A program made the position numbers and the translations under genes. Below, one piece after another: positions 12,311 to 26,042 of a stretch of DNA of 64,000 bases. Positions within the stretch are counted from its first letter, which is position 1; each line of letters opens with the position of its first letter. The stretch is from Amblyornis subalaris. Lineage: Eukaryota; Chordata; Aves; Passeriformes; Ptilonorhynchidae. The stretch lies in contig JACAXG010000056.1 in the NCBI GenBank assembly GCA_018881555.1, forward strand, positions 1,313,462-1,377,461, written 5' to 3'. A model generated the notes under the pieces. The model had not been told where the DNA came from and ran no database searches. It saw nothing but the letters and a program-made list of their open reading frames with translations.

Positions 12311-15052
12311 GTTTATCAATGAAGAGCAGTAGGTAACAGCAAAACATTTTAATTATGGTCAGTAAATAATTTTCCAAAGAAAAATTACTCATTATAGTTG
12401 TTCCACATCATTCCCCCCAGATAAGTACATGGAGGAAATCCTGCACATTACACTTCCCTGTTGCTACAGAGAAAGTTGACCTGGGGGCATGTCCCTTTTC
12501 AACATCATTAGGACACTCCAATCTCAGCAGCAGTGAGTGAAAGTTCTGGGGTTTAGGCTGCCCTCTCAGCCTTAGGAGTATGGTCGTGCCTGGGGGTACA
12601 GTGGTGTTTAGAGGTACCTAAGCCCTGCAGAACAACAGCAGACATGATTACTGTAAAAGTCTATAAACTTATCCAAAACTAGTTCAAGTCTTCCATCAAT
12701 CTGCAATTCTTCCATGTCTTAGGGTATAAAGGGAGCTGCCAAAGGGAAACACACCTGGGACAGAGAGGGACAGCCTGGGGCAGGATCAGTAGGACCATGA
12801 ACATCGCCCTTACTGCTGCCACCCTGGGAATAAGCCAGAGAAAAGGTGTGTCCAGATTGCATCGTGTTGATGGTACTACCCTTGAATGGCCTCCAGGATG
12901 ATCCTTAGGGAAGTGATTCTTACTGGGGACTGTGCAGGAGAGNGAACACGGGGAGAACAGTCTACACCTGTATTGAGGGACCTGTGTGGTTTCGAGCAGG
13001 ACAAGAGATTCACTGCCCTCCACCACTGTGGACAGCCACACAGGACTACTCACAGAAGCAAAAATTAGACAAGACTTATCAATATTAACATCCTGATACT
13101 GATTTGAGTCAGTTCTGCCTGCAGTTGTGCTAGAAAGAAACAGATGCACAAATATATTCAGGACCTGACCTTCAGCATTACTTTTTAGAAAATGTGTTTC
13201 TCCTTGGCATCTTCTGGTTCTGTGTGCATGAATTAGTTAACTTTAGACATTCTGTCAGGTGACACTTCAAAAAATTTGTACAGAGAATTAATTCATGTTT
13301 TTCAGGATAGTTTTCTTTAAATAATAAATTTAAAAAAAACCCACCAAGTCATCTGAAGCTAAGTTTCATCTGCATCTTTTTAAAATGCCATTATACTGGA
13401 TTTTTCCCCTTTTTTTTTTTACTCACATGATTTTTCCCATCCTATCCTTCCATCCTCCTTCCTCTCCACACGAATATCCTAGATGCCAGCAGAGATCTAT
13501 TTGCCTGTGTGACTACCAGTGAAAATGAAAAATAAAAGCCAGCAGTGTATCCCAGTGTACTTTTATATGAAAAGTATTTAATTGGGTTAAATGTAGCATT
13601 AATCTTCAATTCCCATAGTGGACAAATCTTCTGAAGGCCTGTAGTTTTGTAACTCCCTGCTATACAAAGTCATCCCTTCAATTTACTTTTTGCTCTCTTT
13701 GTTCCATTTTNTGAGGTGATGAATTTAACACCTGGTACCACTTTCCTCACGCCTCTTGTTCACTTAAGAATATCAATGCAAGCCACAATCCAGGAGTGTT
13801 TATGTTCAGTGTCACCCTGACACTTCCAGCTGAAGACAGCCTTGCATCATTTAAATAGATTCATTTTCTTGAGATGGACCTTGCCACTCGTCTCTTTTCC
13901 AGCTGGACAGAGTAATCAGGTTGTCTCACACCAGCCAGCAGAGAGTTTAATCCTCAAACCCTCGATCTTCCATAAATCTGTCTGCAGAGAGCCACTGCTA
14001 GAAATTCCTTGTCGTTTATGTCATATCTTGTAAAATCTGTTGAGCCTACTTCGAGCATGTGTCTGTTTTGACTTTTCCTGAAGAACAGTCTCTGGAGGGA
14101 AAATCTGAACCTTAGCATTTATCTTTCCATGCATTCGGATAGGCAGTTGTGAAANCCTCTTTCTCATGGGGATATTTTCCAGTGAGTCAGACTTGCTTTC
14201 TCTGGATTGACAGGCTCTGACAGCAGAGTATTAATACTGTCTTGCAGTATTAGTCAGCTGGANTCCAACTGAGACCTGAATAAAAAGACAGACCTTCATC
14301 CTAAAACTGATTCCCAGGCCAGTCTCCCATTAAAGAAAAACAAGACCTTTTCCTTAGTAATCAAGAGGGGATAAGAAAATTAAGCAGGATTTCAGGTGTC
14401 TCTGAGTACATAAGGAACTCACAGTTGGGCCCACAAAATTTCTCCAAAACTAACACTAAAACTAATTTTTGTTTAAAATATATGACAAGAAACAGTGGTT
14501 TCCCCTCTTTGCACTGTTTTTGATAAACCTGAGCAATCAAAAATCAGTAGTTCGTCCTGCTTCATGGTCAAAGACAGTTCTCAAAGGCCAAAAAACTTGG
14601 AAACATCCGTTTCCTTATTTTTGTCATTGTAGCACAACTTGGATAAATGAAGCAACTAAACTAAAAGCTGTAGAAGNAGGATTCCCTTCAGACTGAAAAC
14701 AGAAGAGGAAAAAAAAGAAATTATTTTACTTTCTAATCCTCATTCATGCTGGATCTTTACCAGTTCCACACTAAAGTAATTTTGTTCTAAACAATTCCTA
14801 TATTTCATATCAAACTTCTCTATTTCTGAGAACATCTACCATCTAGTTGTCATACAAACGTCTTNATTTCAGATTCAGTTCTGGTATTTAAAGGGGAAAA
14901 TACAGTGTCAGATTATTCAAAGAAGTACTTCTCAGAATCACAAAATCTCTGTTAAATATTACAGCCCTTATTTCTCACTAGAAGAACTGGAGCTTCATTG
15001 AAGAGAATCGAAAAATGAATTGTTCAAATCCAAGAGCAAGGTTGTTCTTCTC
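12311..15052. other. Unique non-coding DNA
   Basis: A 156-codon minus-strand frame at 12679-13149 crosses an N and resembles no known protein. At 13902-14033 an acceptor-like tract precedes a 43-codon frame ending in TAA; without further support it is left unannotated. T-rich runs occur near 13409-13420. Confidence 0.4.
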
Positions 15053-15120
15053 AGAAGAAAGAAAGAGAGGTAAAAAAAGCGAAAGGAGGAGAAAGAGGCA
15101 AAGAGAAAGAGAGAGGAAAT
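15053..15120. repeat. Purine-rich (GA/GAAA) tract
   Basis: About 68 bases are almost all A and G on the plus strand, with GAAAGAGA-like units. It is a low-complexity tract. Confidence 0.75.
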
Positions 15121-15567
15121 TAGCAAACCTGACTGGAACAATCTAGTCACACCTGAGCTCATTCATTGAAAAATGGTCCCATCNGTTATGCTGCCTTTAG
15201 ACTTGGGATTTCTACTGTAAGAGAACCACAGCTGCAGGTCCCAAGAGTGAGAGGTCTTGCAACTCAAATATGCACCAGCCAGCCAAGAAATGTAGCCTGC
15301 CCTAATGATAAGCTGCAAGAAGCATTCCTTGACAGGAGGACATCAGGGGAACACGCTAGGGGAAAGAACCATGCAGTGCCTGCTGGCATCCAGAGGTGCC
15401 TTTCTGCCAGCTTCAGCAGGGCATGGAGTGGATTCCAAATCCACAGTGAGGATCAGCAGGCAGTGCTTATGTTCTTTCCTTGGGGTATGCAGAGAGCAGT
15501 TGGATGGTTGTGCTGAGTGTTACAACACCTTAGAAAAAGCTGTGGATTTCAGATTCCCAGCCAGGAG
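15121..15567. other. Non-coding DNA left of the CR1 copy
   Basis: The overlapping plus-strand frames starting at 15166 and 15305 run in from here and are not consistent with a gene. The 5' limit of the adjoining CR1 is uncertain and may lie somewhat inside this stretch. Confidence 0.4.
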
Positions 15568-16176
15568 GGCCATCCCTGTCCTGCGGGGGATCAGGCCCAG
15601 CATGGCCAGACGGACAAAGGAGGGGATTGTCCCACTCTGCTCTGGGCTGGGGCGGCCTCACCTCAAGTCTTGGGGCAGTTTTGGCCACCGCAATGTAATA
15701 AAGACATTAAACTATTAAAGTGTGTCCAAAGGAGGGCAACTAAGATGGTGAAGGGCCTTGAGGGGAAGCCATCCAAGGAGAGGCTGAGGGCACTTGGTCT
15801 GTTCAGCCTGGAGAGGAGGAGACTGAGGGTAGACCTCACTGCAATTACAACTTGTGAGGGAAAGAGGAGGGGCAGGCACTGATCTCAGATCTCTGGTGAC
15901 AGTGNCAGGACCTGTGTGAATGGCCTGAAGTTGTGTCGGGGAGGTTTTGGTTGGACATCAGGAAAAGATTCCTCATCCAGAGGGGGGTCGGGCCCTGGAA
16001 CAAGCTCCCCAGGGCAGTGGTCACAGCACCAGCCTGACAGAGTTCAAGGAGTGTTTGGACAACACTCTCAGGCACAGGGTGTGACTCTCGGACTGTTCTG
16101 TGCAGGGCCAGGAGTTGGACTCGATGATCCTTGTGGGTCCCTTCCAACACAGNATATTCTATGATTCTGTGATTCT
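15568..16176 (+). mobile_element. CR1 LINE, 3' 600 bp (ORF2 end plus 3' UTR)
   Basis: A well-preserved CR1 copy runs from gggggatcaggcccagc through aagatggtgaagggccttg, ggcaggcactgatctcag and ggccaggagttggactcgat, to the hallmark end ttctatgattctgtgattct. It is 5'-truncated like most CR1 insertions. It contains the ORF2 C-terminal coding remnant described separately. The copy at 53410-54000 is a relative of the same subfamily in the opposite orientation. Three Ns fall in or beside it. Confidence 0.95.
15652..15842 (+). pseudogene. CR1 ORF2 C-terminal remnant (reverse-transcriptase tail)
   Basis: ORF2 of CR1 encodes the endonuclease/reverse transcriptase that copies the element into the genome. 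One frame inside this element (part of the open frame 15517-15882) reads [20 protein letters not shown], followed by a [20 protein letters not shown] block. These are the conserved motifs downstream of the RT palm in CR1-type LINEs. The frame breaks down after about 15842, where the copy reads into the 3' part in another frame. The remnant lacks the endonuclease and all catalytic RT motifs and cannot be active. Confidence 0.85.
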
Positions 16177-16593
16177 AAGTATGATATCAAAGTGATCCAA
16201 CCAACACTGGCATCTNTCTTACACATTCACATGGTCCCTTTTCCTCCTGCATGTGTACATCTCCCAGTCCTGTAANGTTTAACCTTGCAGCATTCTCCTC
16301 CATTTCTACATTGACTTTTCTTGGGCAACTGAGGCAGAGAGATTAAAAGTGGCAGGGGGGAGAACTGTTCAGTACTAAGCATTGTTTTTGGATCTTCAGA
16401 AGTTCCTACATCCATGAGAAATACAAGGATCTGGGTCAAAGATGCTTTTAAGTGTTCCCTGCATGCCAACTGCATTGTGAGTGCTTAACAACTTTCCAAA
16501 AAGGAGCTCTGAATTATTGCTGACAGCTTGGTGAAGTGGAGAGTCTCAGAGCAAGAAATTCCAAGTCTTGTACTGATACTGACCATCTGTTAG
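16177..16593. other. Unique sequence between CR1 and microsatellite
   Basis: No recognised element. Ns occur near the left end. Confidence 0.4.
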
Positions 16594-16652
16594 TTTTTCT
16601 CTCTTTCTTTCTTTCTCTTTCTTTCTTTCTCTTTCTTTCTTTCTTTCTTTTT

Positions 16653-16691
<39 letters not shown>

Positions 16692-16759
16692 CTCTTTCTT
16701 TTCCTATTTTCTTTCTTGTCTCTCTTTTCTTTCTTTCTTTCTCTCATTTTCTCTTTCTC
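16594..16759. repeat. (TTTC)n microsatellite, 166-bp pyrimidine tract
   Basis: Almost uninterrupted TTTC units, with occasional CTCT and TTTTT variants and a few purines, span about 166 bases. The repeat creates artificial open frames on both strands (S/F/L-rich on plus, K/E/R-rich on minus) that should not be taken as genes. The tract is likely length-polymorphic. Confidence 0.97.
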
Positions 16760-19700
16760 AATGACCTTAAAATGAGGTTCCAACAAAAACGGAACCGTAT
16801 CTTTTGCTGGAAGAGGAGCAAAAGAATGGAAATTGACTCAATGTGTTCTATAACAACTCACAATTGAAATTCATGAAAGGTGAAATCAGACTAATTTAGA
16901 CCAAAAATAAAGCTATGTCCCTTTTTTTTTTTCTTTTTTTTGACATTGAAAATTAATCACTGCCACAGCTTAAAGGTGTCTGCAGGATTTTCCATCACTA
17001 GCAACTTAAATATCAGCACTGGATGGCTTTTAAAAAGAAAAATCAAGTTCAAGTATAAATTAATTCAGGGAAGACCTATGACCCCTGCTACACAGGATCC
17101 AATGGTCACAGTAGTGTTTTTCAGTTTTACAATCTATTAATTAGATCTTTCTATTCCCTTCTCTGGGATCACCCTTTCAATTCCTCTTGAGTTCCTGCAG
17201 ATTTTTCTTCTCAGGCACCTGGACAGGAGGCAGGTCTGTTAAAAATACCATTAACCCCTGCAAAGCTCGTTTAGCTGCTACCATTTCTCATGTGCAGACA
17301 CCTCCTGCTCATCAGATGGCAGTGCAAGGTCCAGAAGGAAAGACCAAATCCTGGATAATCCTTGTGAGTATTGGGGCATCAACCACATCGTGGAGCACAT
17401 TTGCAGTGGCAATGACAGCCAAATGTGGCTGTAGCACATTCTCAAGCTCAAATTCATCTTCCATCTATAAATCTGAGAACTATGTATGGTTTGAACTTCA
17501 AAGAGCTGTTGAGGAAGCCAGCCTGAGCATGGATGGTAATTTTTACAAAGAGTCTACCCAAATCAGGCACAGGCCAACCAATAGGTAAATATGAATAAGA
17601 AACACTTCATCCCAGGATGCTCGAATGTGATCACCCATTCTTCACTTAAAGACAGAACTTTTGCATAATTCTCACTGACCATCCCCAAGAATTGCAAATC
17701 AGTTTGCTCTGTGCTTGCACAAGAGCCTGGCTAACACCTGACTGTTGTTAGCAAAAAGGTTTTTCTTTCAATCAAGTTTTAATGGCTCAAGAATATTTCT
17801 CTTTTGGGTTTTGACTTTTTTTAAGTATTATTTTCAAATACCATCATTCAACATTTGAAACCATGAAACTCCATATTTGAGACACCTTTCCCATCTGAGC
17901 ACATCCAGGTGCCCCATGCTTTCCAGGGTGCCTCCAAGCTTCATCGTAACTAAAGGATAGTACAGAAACACTCAAACCAGCTCTAAACTCACTTCTTCAG
18001 ACCCTGTCAGTACCCCAAGGCAGCAGCATGGACTTCAGTTCANACAAATTTTTTTCTGCAATGTGACTATGAAGTAAGAACACATTCATCACCAGTCAGC
18101 ACACACAGAGATAAGGCTAAACTGCTAATTCTACATAAATTACTCAGTCCTTGAGACAGGTAAATGATTTAAATTATTTGGGGGTTTTGGTAAATAAGTT
18201 ATTTAAAGAGACAGCAGAAATTGCTACTGTTATCCTTGTTTCCATTTATATCCTCATTTATAATGTTATCTTTATTTACAGTGATAATTTTTACAAACGA
18301 TGACTTAATAATGTACTTATTAACTCAGAAATGCACTTTTTTAACATTAAGGGACCTTTTATTGGTGACTCAAACATAAAGCAGATCATGAGCCCTGAAA
18401 ATAACTTAAATGTTCTCCCTATATGAAAAATGTGAGACACAATATTTTATATACTAATCCCACAGTACTCTTGGTTGTTCATCACAGGGAGATCCCAAGT
18501 GCTGCCAGGTCAAAATCCTTCCAGCAGGACAAGACTTATCTCACTTAAGTGTAGACATCTACAGTGTGAACCCTTCTGTCAAAGCCAGTCATCTTCAGTT
18601 CCTTTTATGTCACAGCACAATTTTGAGAATGAGTTCATCTGCCTTATTTTAGATGTCTACTGTAGGGTGAGCTGAATCACAACCTAAGAGTGCCCAGTTC
18701 TCCCCACTGGCTATAAAAAAAGCCCTTACAACTGGCTCAGCTGCAGACATCTGCACTGCAACCCTTTCCTGTTGATCAGCCTTGTGGCTGCTGTCTCCGG
18801 CAATTGCCATTTCAATGGTCTGAGAGGACATGTGCCAAAATATTCAATGGCATTAATAGAATTATGTAGGCAGCCAGTGTCAGTCACACAGCAGATGTTT
18901 AAGTGCTGCAGAAACACCAAGAGTTTCTGAAGGATATAGTTGTAGGTGGCCTAGGGGGGAAAAAGCGCAATTTTTTCTGCAGATACCCATTTCCATGCAT
19001 CAAAGTCTGACAAGAAGTGGCCTAGGAAGTGACTTTGGAAGACTGGCCAGTCCTACAAAAAATCTGCAAAGCACTCCCAAATTCCGTGTTGCATTCACAG
19101 AGATGTGGATTGTAAAATGGGCACTTTTATTGAAAATAAGTAATTTTTTAAACTTGGACTAAATTAAGATTATGGAAGAGATATCTCCCTGTTGATTAGA
19201 ATAATTGATTTGTCTGTTGATTGCAGAGATATCAATTGCTATAAGGATGAGGAACATAAAAATCTTCAAAGACTCAACTTTGAATTTTTATGTCATTATG
19301 AGCAGCTTCGGAAAGTTTCCTCAGTGTGTCTATTTAGCCATTGAAACTGCTGCTTTGTTGCACAGGTAGGAAAACAAAGAATTATGGTGCTCTTTTTATT
19401 GGGCAACTTATTATTTATCTATTTATTATTTATTTTTGCCATGTTTCCTGAACTTGTAACTACTTCAATATAACAATCTATCATGAAAAACTGTTTTCCN
19501 GGCTTATGAAACTCCCATTATTCAGAGCTGATAGCAGCTGTTTTGTAGCTGTCATACCACATAATACGGGTAAGGTCACTCCCTGCAGCAAATTTGTAAG
19601 CCAAATTAGAGAATTTGATCNGGTGCCAAATTTTAAAAGAAGAGATACCACATTATGATGAACTGTGGTGTCCAGACTTTAATGTATTTCNTATTAAAAT

Positions 19701-22700
19701 CAATGGAAAGTTTATTTCAATGAGGGTTGGATGGAGTTCTAATTACTTGTCGACAAATGCCTCCCGTATGCCAGTTCCAGTGTTAGAACTGCTGCTGATT
19801 AGAGGTCCTGACAATGTGCTCTTCAGTCCTGTGACCAGTGAAACAATCAATTTCTATTGTCAACATTAAATTCAATTAAAATTAATTTTTATTTTGAATA
19901 CCAGATACTTCGCCCTGATAATTTAGAGAGCAGTGCTGTTTCCAGTTCTACTACCACAATTTTCCACATGCTCTAAAAGNGTGACTACTGGTGCTAATTA
20001 CACAATGGCCAGTGCCTCTCAAATTGCTTTCTAGACACAGCAAGATTGTAACAATTCTGATTACAGTTCTCCTGACTCNAGAACAAGGTGCAAGGCCTTT
20101 TTCTAGGTCATGTTTCTTCTCTTGTCAATAATAGTAAAGATACTTGAAAATCTGGTGAAAGCGTGAGTCTCCCTGCTGCTTTTAGTGTGGGATAGATGAA
20201 GATCTCAAAGGAATAAAGACAGGAAATAATAAGGAAAATCAAAGATTTTAGAATAATTAATTCCTGTTTGANGTTACTGTGGAAAGTGGTCACCTGATAA
20301 CTGGACTTCATATTGTGTTGAAAGTTTCCAGTAAAATATTTTTGATATTNATTTCATGTTCTACTATGAGACTGGCCCCATGTATCCATGTGTGAGTGTG
20401 CATGTGGTGTTTATGTTTCCCAGTCATATTTCTCACAGCTGTTGTTTGATGGTTGATCTTTTTTCCCCCAACNAATCATTGTTCTCTCTTTTTCATTTCT
20501 GTCTCTCTGCATTCAATTTGTCTTCTGGGTTGGGGGCCACTGCTGGCTGAGGATCTGTCCTTCTGGTAACTGAGACACAGCTATTTCTGTTCCTTAGCCC
20601 CTGCTGAGCCCGAGGATTTATTGGTGTGTGGGTATTTGTTTCTGGGCATTGGATTAGACCNCTGAAGGAGCAGTTTGGGAGGTCAGGAATGCTGGGAACA
20701 GCTTTGTGTCAGCTCTGCTGAGCTCCAGCGCCTGGTTTTCAGAGTCTCCCTTTCACCTAACTCAGATTTTCCGAAGCTGGCTGTCGATGACATGAGTCTC
20801 CACTATTTTAGGAGATGTCCTCGCTCTGCCCAGTTCACAGTAATCTTTCAGGCACTTCCTTTTGTGTGCCTGTCTCCACTTCACACCAAGCAGTGAGTGA
20901 AGGTGGTCTCTGCAGAATTTCCCTCCAGGCTCAGATGGGGCTACACAATCAACAGAATTATGAGTGTTTACACCAGGCAAGGATCTGCTCCATGTTCCTT
21001 CCAAATTTATAAGAATTCTTTTTCTTGACAGCACAATATGTTCATATGGAAACGGCCAGGCTTTCATGAAAAAAAAAGCAAGGCTAAAAATTAAGGCTGA
21101 TTCAAAAAGGAGTCAGACTAACTTCAAAAGCAGCTGCTCAGAACTTTAAAATTATTGCGCCATCCATACTGTCTGGAGGAAATAAGGTGTGAGTTCAACT
21201 ACCATAAGGGATCACAAGGGGGGTCCAGCAAGTGTAAAGCTTATGAGGCTTGTAATTAATAATAAGATATACAGATTAATCAGCAACTGTCAATCTGACA
21301 CAATAGTCAAACATCAAATACCTACAGAACCTAGGAGGTAGTCCCACTGTAAAACACCTGTGAGTAAAACCTCAGTGAACTAAAGACCATGATGCAGACT
21401 GTATTCAGTAGAGAATTTCAATTCTTTGGCATCCCTGGCAAAGGAAATTAGAGTGTTGCTCCAAGTGTTTAATAAAGCCAGCCGGTATGGTCAAGTGTGA
21501 AGTTCAATACCTTCTTTCTACAGTTTTAAATCATCTCTGGAGATTTTGAAATCTTTGAAAACAAACAGTGTAAATCAAGCAACCTTTTTCCTTTCTATCC
21601 TTCCTGGGGACAATGATTCCATGTCGCTAACATTCTGTCAGTGAACTTCACAGTATATACATTTTTTTTGGTAAAGAAATAAACATTTAGCTATTTTTCT
21701 GATAGCATTATCAACAGCATTGCAAATATATCAAGTGAACTGAAGTGAAGAACGACTGTAAGATAAGGCTTGCATAGAGTAAACTAAATTAAACAAAGCA
21801 GAGATGATTGCATATGGTTCTAAGTAATGTTATTCTTCCTCTTAATCCTCAAATAGAGTCACTAAATTACAATTCCAGATTTAGTTATGATATTTACAAA
21901 TGACTTAACTGTGCATTTAAAGAGGGGAAACCGGCTACAAATGGGGGCAAGCTCATAATTTAAGGTCACAGTGGTGCTGGCACAGAGCAAATGCTTATTA
22001 CTGGGGTATTTTTGGTCATGGGGAATTCTCTTTCCCTAAGAACAAATCCCAGAAAAGCATATTTTTATTACATCTTCCAAATCTGGAATTCAGGCTTTAT
22101 GTAAATATACAAGACAGAGGACCTTTCTTTTCAAAATGCTAGGAACTAGAGGCACAGCTGAGATTTGTTGGAGAATATTTCCTTTTAAATAATTTGTATG
22201 AGCAACTCAAAAACTAAAATATATTAAAAAATATGCAAATAAGAATGAAAAGGAAAGTATTATATGAAAAACATGGCATTTTGCTGGAGGCTACATAAAA
22301 TCACTTCTTCCTTCCTCCTCTAAACATAGCACCTCTAAGTATAAAAACAAAAAAAAGTTCAAAAGAAGTTTACCAGTTCTGTTTCTTTATAACTGAAAAC
22401 AGAAGATGCATTTTTTTCAAGATCGTATCATTTTTGGGTTCAGTTGCCCAGTTGCTCTCCTAAATGCTCTCTCATCTTTTGATATCCATCATACTTTCAA
22501 TACTTTTTTTTCTCCAGAATACTTTCATCTAACATCTGTCTCCTTTTTCTTGGTAGAGAACCACAGTNCAGACCAAGAACTTGGAAAAGGTGTTAAAGAA
22601 ATACAGTCCCAAAAAACTCAGAGGCAGTACTGTGATTTACAGAAAATTAAACAGAGTTAATTTTGGCAGGAGCTAAATAAAGGCTATGTCATACGGTGAA

Positions 22701-25700
22701 CTGAGCTGGGCAAGTCTCATAACGACTTTGGAGAGCAACTGGACTCCAGAGAGCTCAGGTTAGCNAAGTAGAAGTTTTATTTTAGCAAGAATTTGGCGGG
22801 TAAAGAAAGAAAAATGGTAGCAGCAGCTGTTGCTGGAACTCTGCTGGTATGACCTATGATGGGCCAAAGTTACTCAGTTTTGGGGGTCTCTCCCCACCAC
22901 ATACACTTTGCCAAAGAGGTACTGGCTATGCCCCAGCACACAAAATTACGTTCTTATATTTATAAAGATGCACCATCACATTGTGGTGCCTGAAATCAGC
23001 CCCAAACAGATCCTTGCAGTGAGATGGAAGCTGTGAGCAGGAGCAGAAACACCTGAAGGCTGTATTCCTATAAATAATTTGACTGGCATTCATTACTCCC
23101 ACAGGAAAAGGGGGGAAAAAAAAGGTGCCCTGTACTTCTGAGATCCATTTCCAACAATCCTTACCATCAGACAGCTTAAAGATGAGTAAGTTTCATCTCA
23201 GTGAAGCAACAGTGACATACATGACAATTAAGTTGGAAACAAGTCCCATAGAGAACACAGAAACCAGTTTCCTCCCCTAGCTGTCATTTAGGATTTCCCC
23301 TGGCATCCAACTGCGCAAGCTGAGACCAAATGCAGCAAAAGTTCATTTCCTGAGTGTTACTGTTTAGGATCGTTCTCCAAAACTAACTTGGTAAGCTGAG
23401 CCTGCCTCGCCTGTCTCAGAAACCCCACTCTAAACACCTCCTCCCTTTCCAAGATGAAAAAAACACTCTTCTTCCTATTTTTTATCTTTTTGTTCAGAAT
23501 TTCACACATTTTTTTTCTTTTTTTTTGATCTGTTAATAACTATGCTGGAGATGATCCCTTGGTCTCCCCTCCCGCATTCAGTGGGATGAGTCCGAACACA
23601 AAACCCAANCATAACAATTGCAACCCTCCACTACACACAGCTTTTGTAGGTGATAATCTGATGTTTAGCTCAATCCTTCCAGAATGCATAGAAACTTCTG
23701 ATAATTACAACATTTTTTAAAATGTCATAATAATTTAAAAATCACATAGTATAAGTATTCATAACTGTCTTTCACTTGCTTCTGGGTCTCCAGCAGAGAA
23801 AACACATGAGAGATTAATCACAGATATGTGNTTTTTGGGAAGCATTGTCTGGAAGCTTTTCAGACCTTTTCACACCCCTCCCTCCAGACTGATTTAGCAC
23901 TGGCTGCTCACACATTGTCCAGATCTAAATGTTGGCATTTCTTGCCTCCCATGGCTATTTTTGCTGCCAGAGCATGGAATATGGTGCCCCAGCTGACATG
24001 CCAGTTTGTGGGTCTCTGAGAGCAGCAGATTTTTCCTTTTAGGCCAAGAGATAAAAGTTGTGTAGCCACTATCCAAGCTCTCTGCTTTAATGCCCCAAAT
24101 CTAATAACCAGAAGTTTTTTACTCTGTTCCACAGAAGATGCTGTCCTTGTTCAGCTGATTACAACCTGATGAAATCATAAATGCAGGGATGATAAGCTTC
24201 CCTCTGTGTTTNGGGCTGACCTTAGGATCACCTTCAAGTCCAGATTCACATACTAGCTATTAAACAACCCCACAGCACATTGGCCAGATACCCCCTCCAG
24301 CCACAACAGCAGCTCAGATGAATATCCTGGCATGCAAAGGAGTCACCTCCACCTTCTTTCGTTGCACTTGGCTCTAGAGCATCACCTCCTCCTCACAAAA
24401 TCATCTGCTGTTCTTCACTTTGAAATCTTTCTTTCCCTTCTCTACTTCCCAAAAGGAAGAGGAGACACCCTGTGTATGTATCATCACTAGAAGAGGTCTG
24501 GAAGGACACATTTTACAGCGGTGTTCAGGAAAGAAGAAGCTTACACAATGCAGTAGAGAGAGGGAAGGATGCTTTGTTTCAGACTGGTTAAGGACACAGA
24601 AGTGGAACTCGCATCTCCAATTCTTCTTTCTGAAAAATGCACAAGATAAAAAGTTAAAATACAGGGTTCCCCTAAACTACTGTTTTAAAAAGAATATGGA
24701 GAGGTCTGGGATTCTCCAGCATTTTCATATGTATTGAAAAAGTGGGTCACTAAAGGAGCTACGCCAATCAACCTCTGAGGTGTTTCTGGAATTGCGTCAC
24801 TTGTATGAAAAATCTTGCAGCCTCGAAGCCAGCCAGGGAAAACCAAAAACGTCAGTCTCCTGGTCTGCATGCACATTTCATTTTTTGGGGATGGATTTTT
24901 CCAGGAGAAAATTTTTCTATGCATAACCTTCTGGCTCCCAAACAGCAGAGATTTGCTGAGCTCAGTGTGTTGCGGAGGGCAGAAGTGAGTCAAAACACCT
25001 CAGGACTTTCCCACAGACATTGCATGACCTTGGGCAATTCACTGCAAGACCATTTGAAGATCTGATGTTAAACAGCAACACCCACTTTTGGTGAAATAAA
25101 CGAGATGCCTTTATGCCAGCATCTGGCAGGCATCCTCACCTTCCAATGAAAATCTGAGGACCTTTTTAATGAAGTGTGCTGGAGCCACAAGCCCAATTCT
25201 GTTTCCGAAAAGAAACAAGAAAGGATGCCAACATAACCTTTCAAGTGTCCAAATTCAGAATCATGAGGGTTTTTTCCTTGGTACTTCTCTTTTACCCTGT
25301 AAAACAGCGAGATCCTTTTACCCATCAGACACATCTTTGTTTAACTTGACTCTTTGGAAAACTCTAAAACTTCTGGCTGAAAAGCCCCACCAAGGCTTAC
25401 AATTTTCAAGTCTGTATTTTCTATTGATTACTCTAATTAGGAAGCCCACCAATGCATGGGCAATGGGTTCAGAAGTGTAGTTACAATGTCCCAAACATTA
25501 TGAATCACACTTTTATGCCCACATTCCTGCAGCTATCTCTTTTTGAGATGCTCACTGCTAAGACAATACAAACTGAAATGAAATTACAGACTGACAGAAG
25601 AAAAATATGAAATGCAAATATGCCAGTCTTGAGGAACCTTCAAGCACTCAAGGACAGTTGCAACCCAGAGAGAATTTTGCTCAAAATAATGTAATTAATG

Positions 25701-26012
25701 CATTTAAAACTCTTAATTTCTGTCCATTCACAACGGAAAATTTTCCTCTCCTTANATTATGCGTCTTATTACATTTGCAAGGTTATTTGTCTCAATTCAC
25801 AGAAATTTGTGCTAGCGGTTTATTGTGCATTTCTCCCTACAAAGAGGTGAAGTCTCCATCTTTTAACAGCTCCATGTTTTTGTTTTTCTGCCTCAGCAAA
25901 ACTCTTGCAAACTCCAACTACAGGCAGTTACAAGGGAATATGAAATCTCATGGGAAAAGGTCCTCTTATTACTCCTATTTTGCAGTCTCAGTCATCTACT
26001 TCAACATGAAGT
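16760..26012. other. Long unique non-coding interval
   Basis: No interspersed repeat was recognised in more than 9 kb. It holds a short poly-T tract (16922-16941). A 133-codon plus-strand frame at 17187-17588 matches no protein I recognise. Open frames around 24805-25065 and 25607-26014 are likewise unassigned. The lack of transposon debris over such a length fits selection-constrained or simply old unique bird DNA. Confidence 0.4.
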
Positions 26013-26042
26013 GATAGATAGATAGATAGATAGATAGATAGA
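26013..26042. repeat. (GATA)n microsatellite
   Basis: Seven and a half perfect GATA units. A purely repetitive tetranucleotide of this kind is normally polymorphic. Confidence 0.95.

Noticed and set aside
12679..13149. 156-codon minus-strand frame
   Set aside because: It contains an N, has no recognised motif or splice support, and is compatible with chance over 64 kb.
13902..14033. Acceptor-like tctcttttccag followed by a 43-codon frame and stop
   Set aside because: Similar acceptor-plus-frame combinations recur many times in the window. This one lacks coding-like codon bias and a nearby poly(A) signal.
15166..15882. Three overlapping plus-strand frames as a possible gene
   Set aside because: Their right parts are CR1 sequence, with one containing the ORF2 tail, and the left parts have no protein character.
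16514..16786. Open frames rich in K/E/R (minus) and S/F/L (plus)
   Set aside because: They are direct translations of the TTTC microsatellite.
25021..25060. MIR-like 'ccttgggcaa' core fragments here and at 27607
   Set aside because: The matches are only about a dozen bases long with no flanking MIR sequence.
26013..26042. CRISPR-like regular repeat
   Set aside because: It is a plain GATA microsatellite with no spacers, and the genome is vertebrate.
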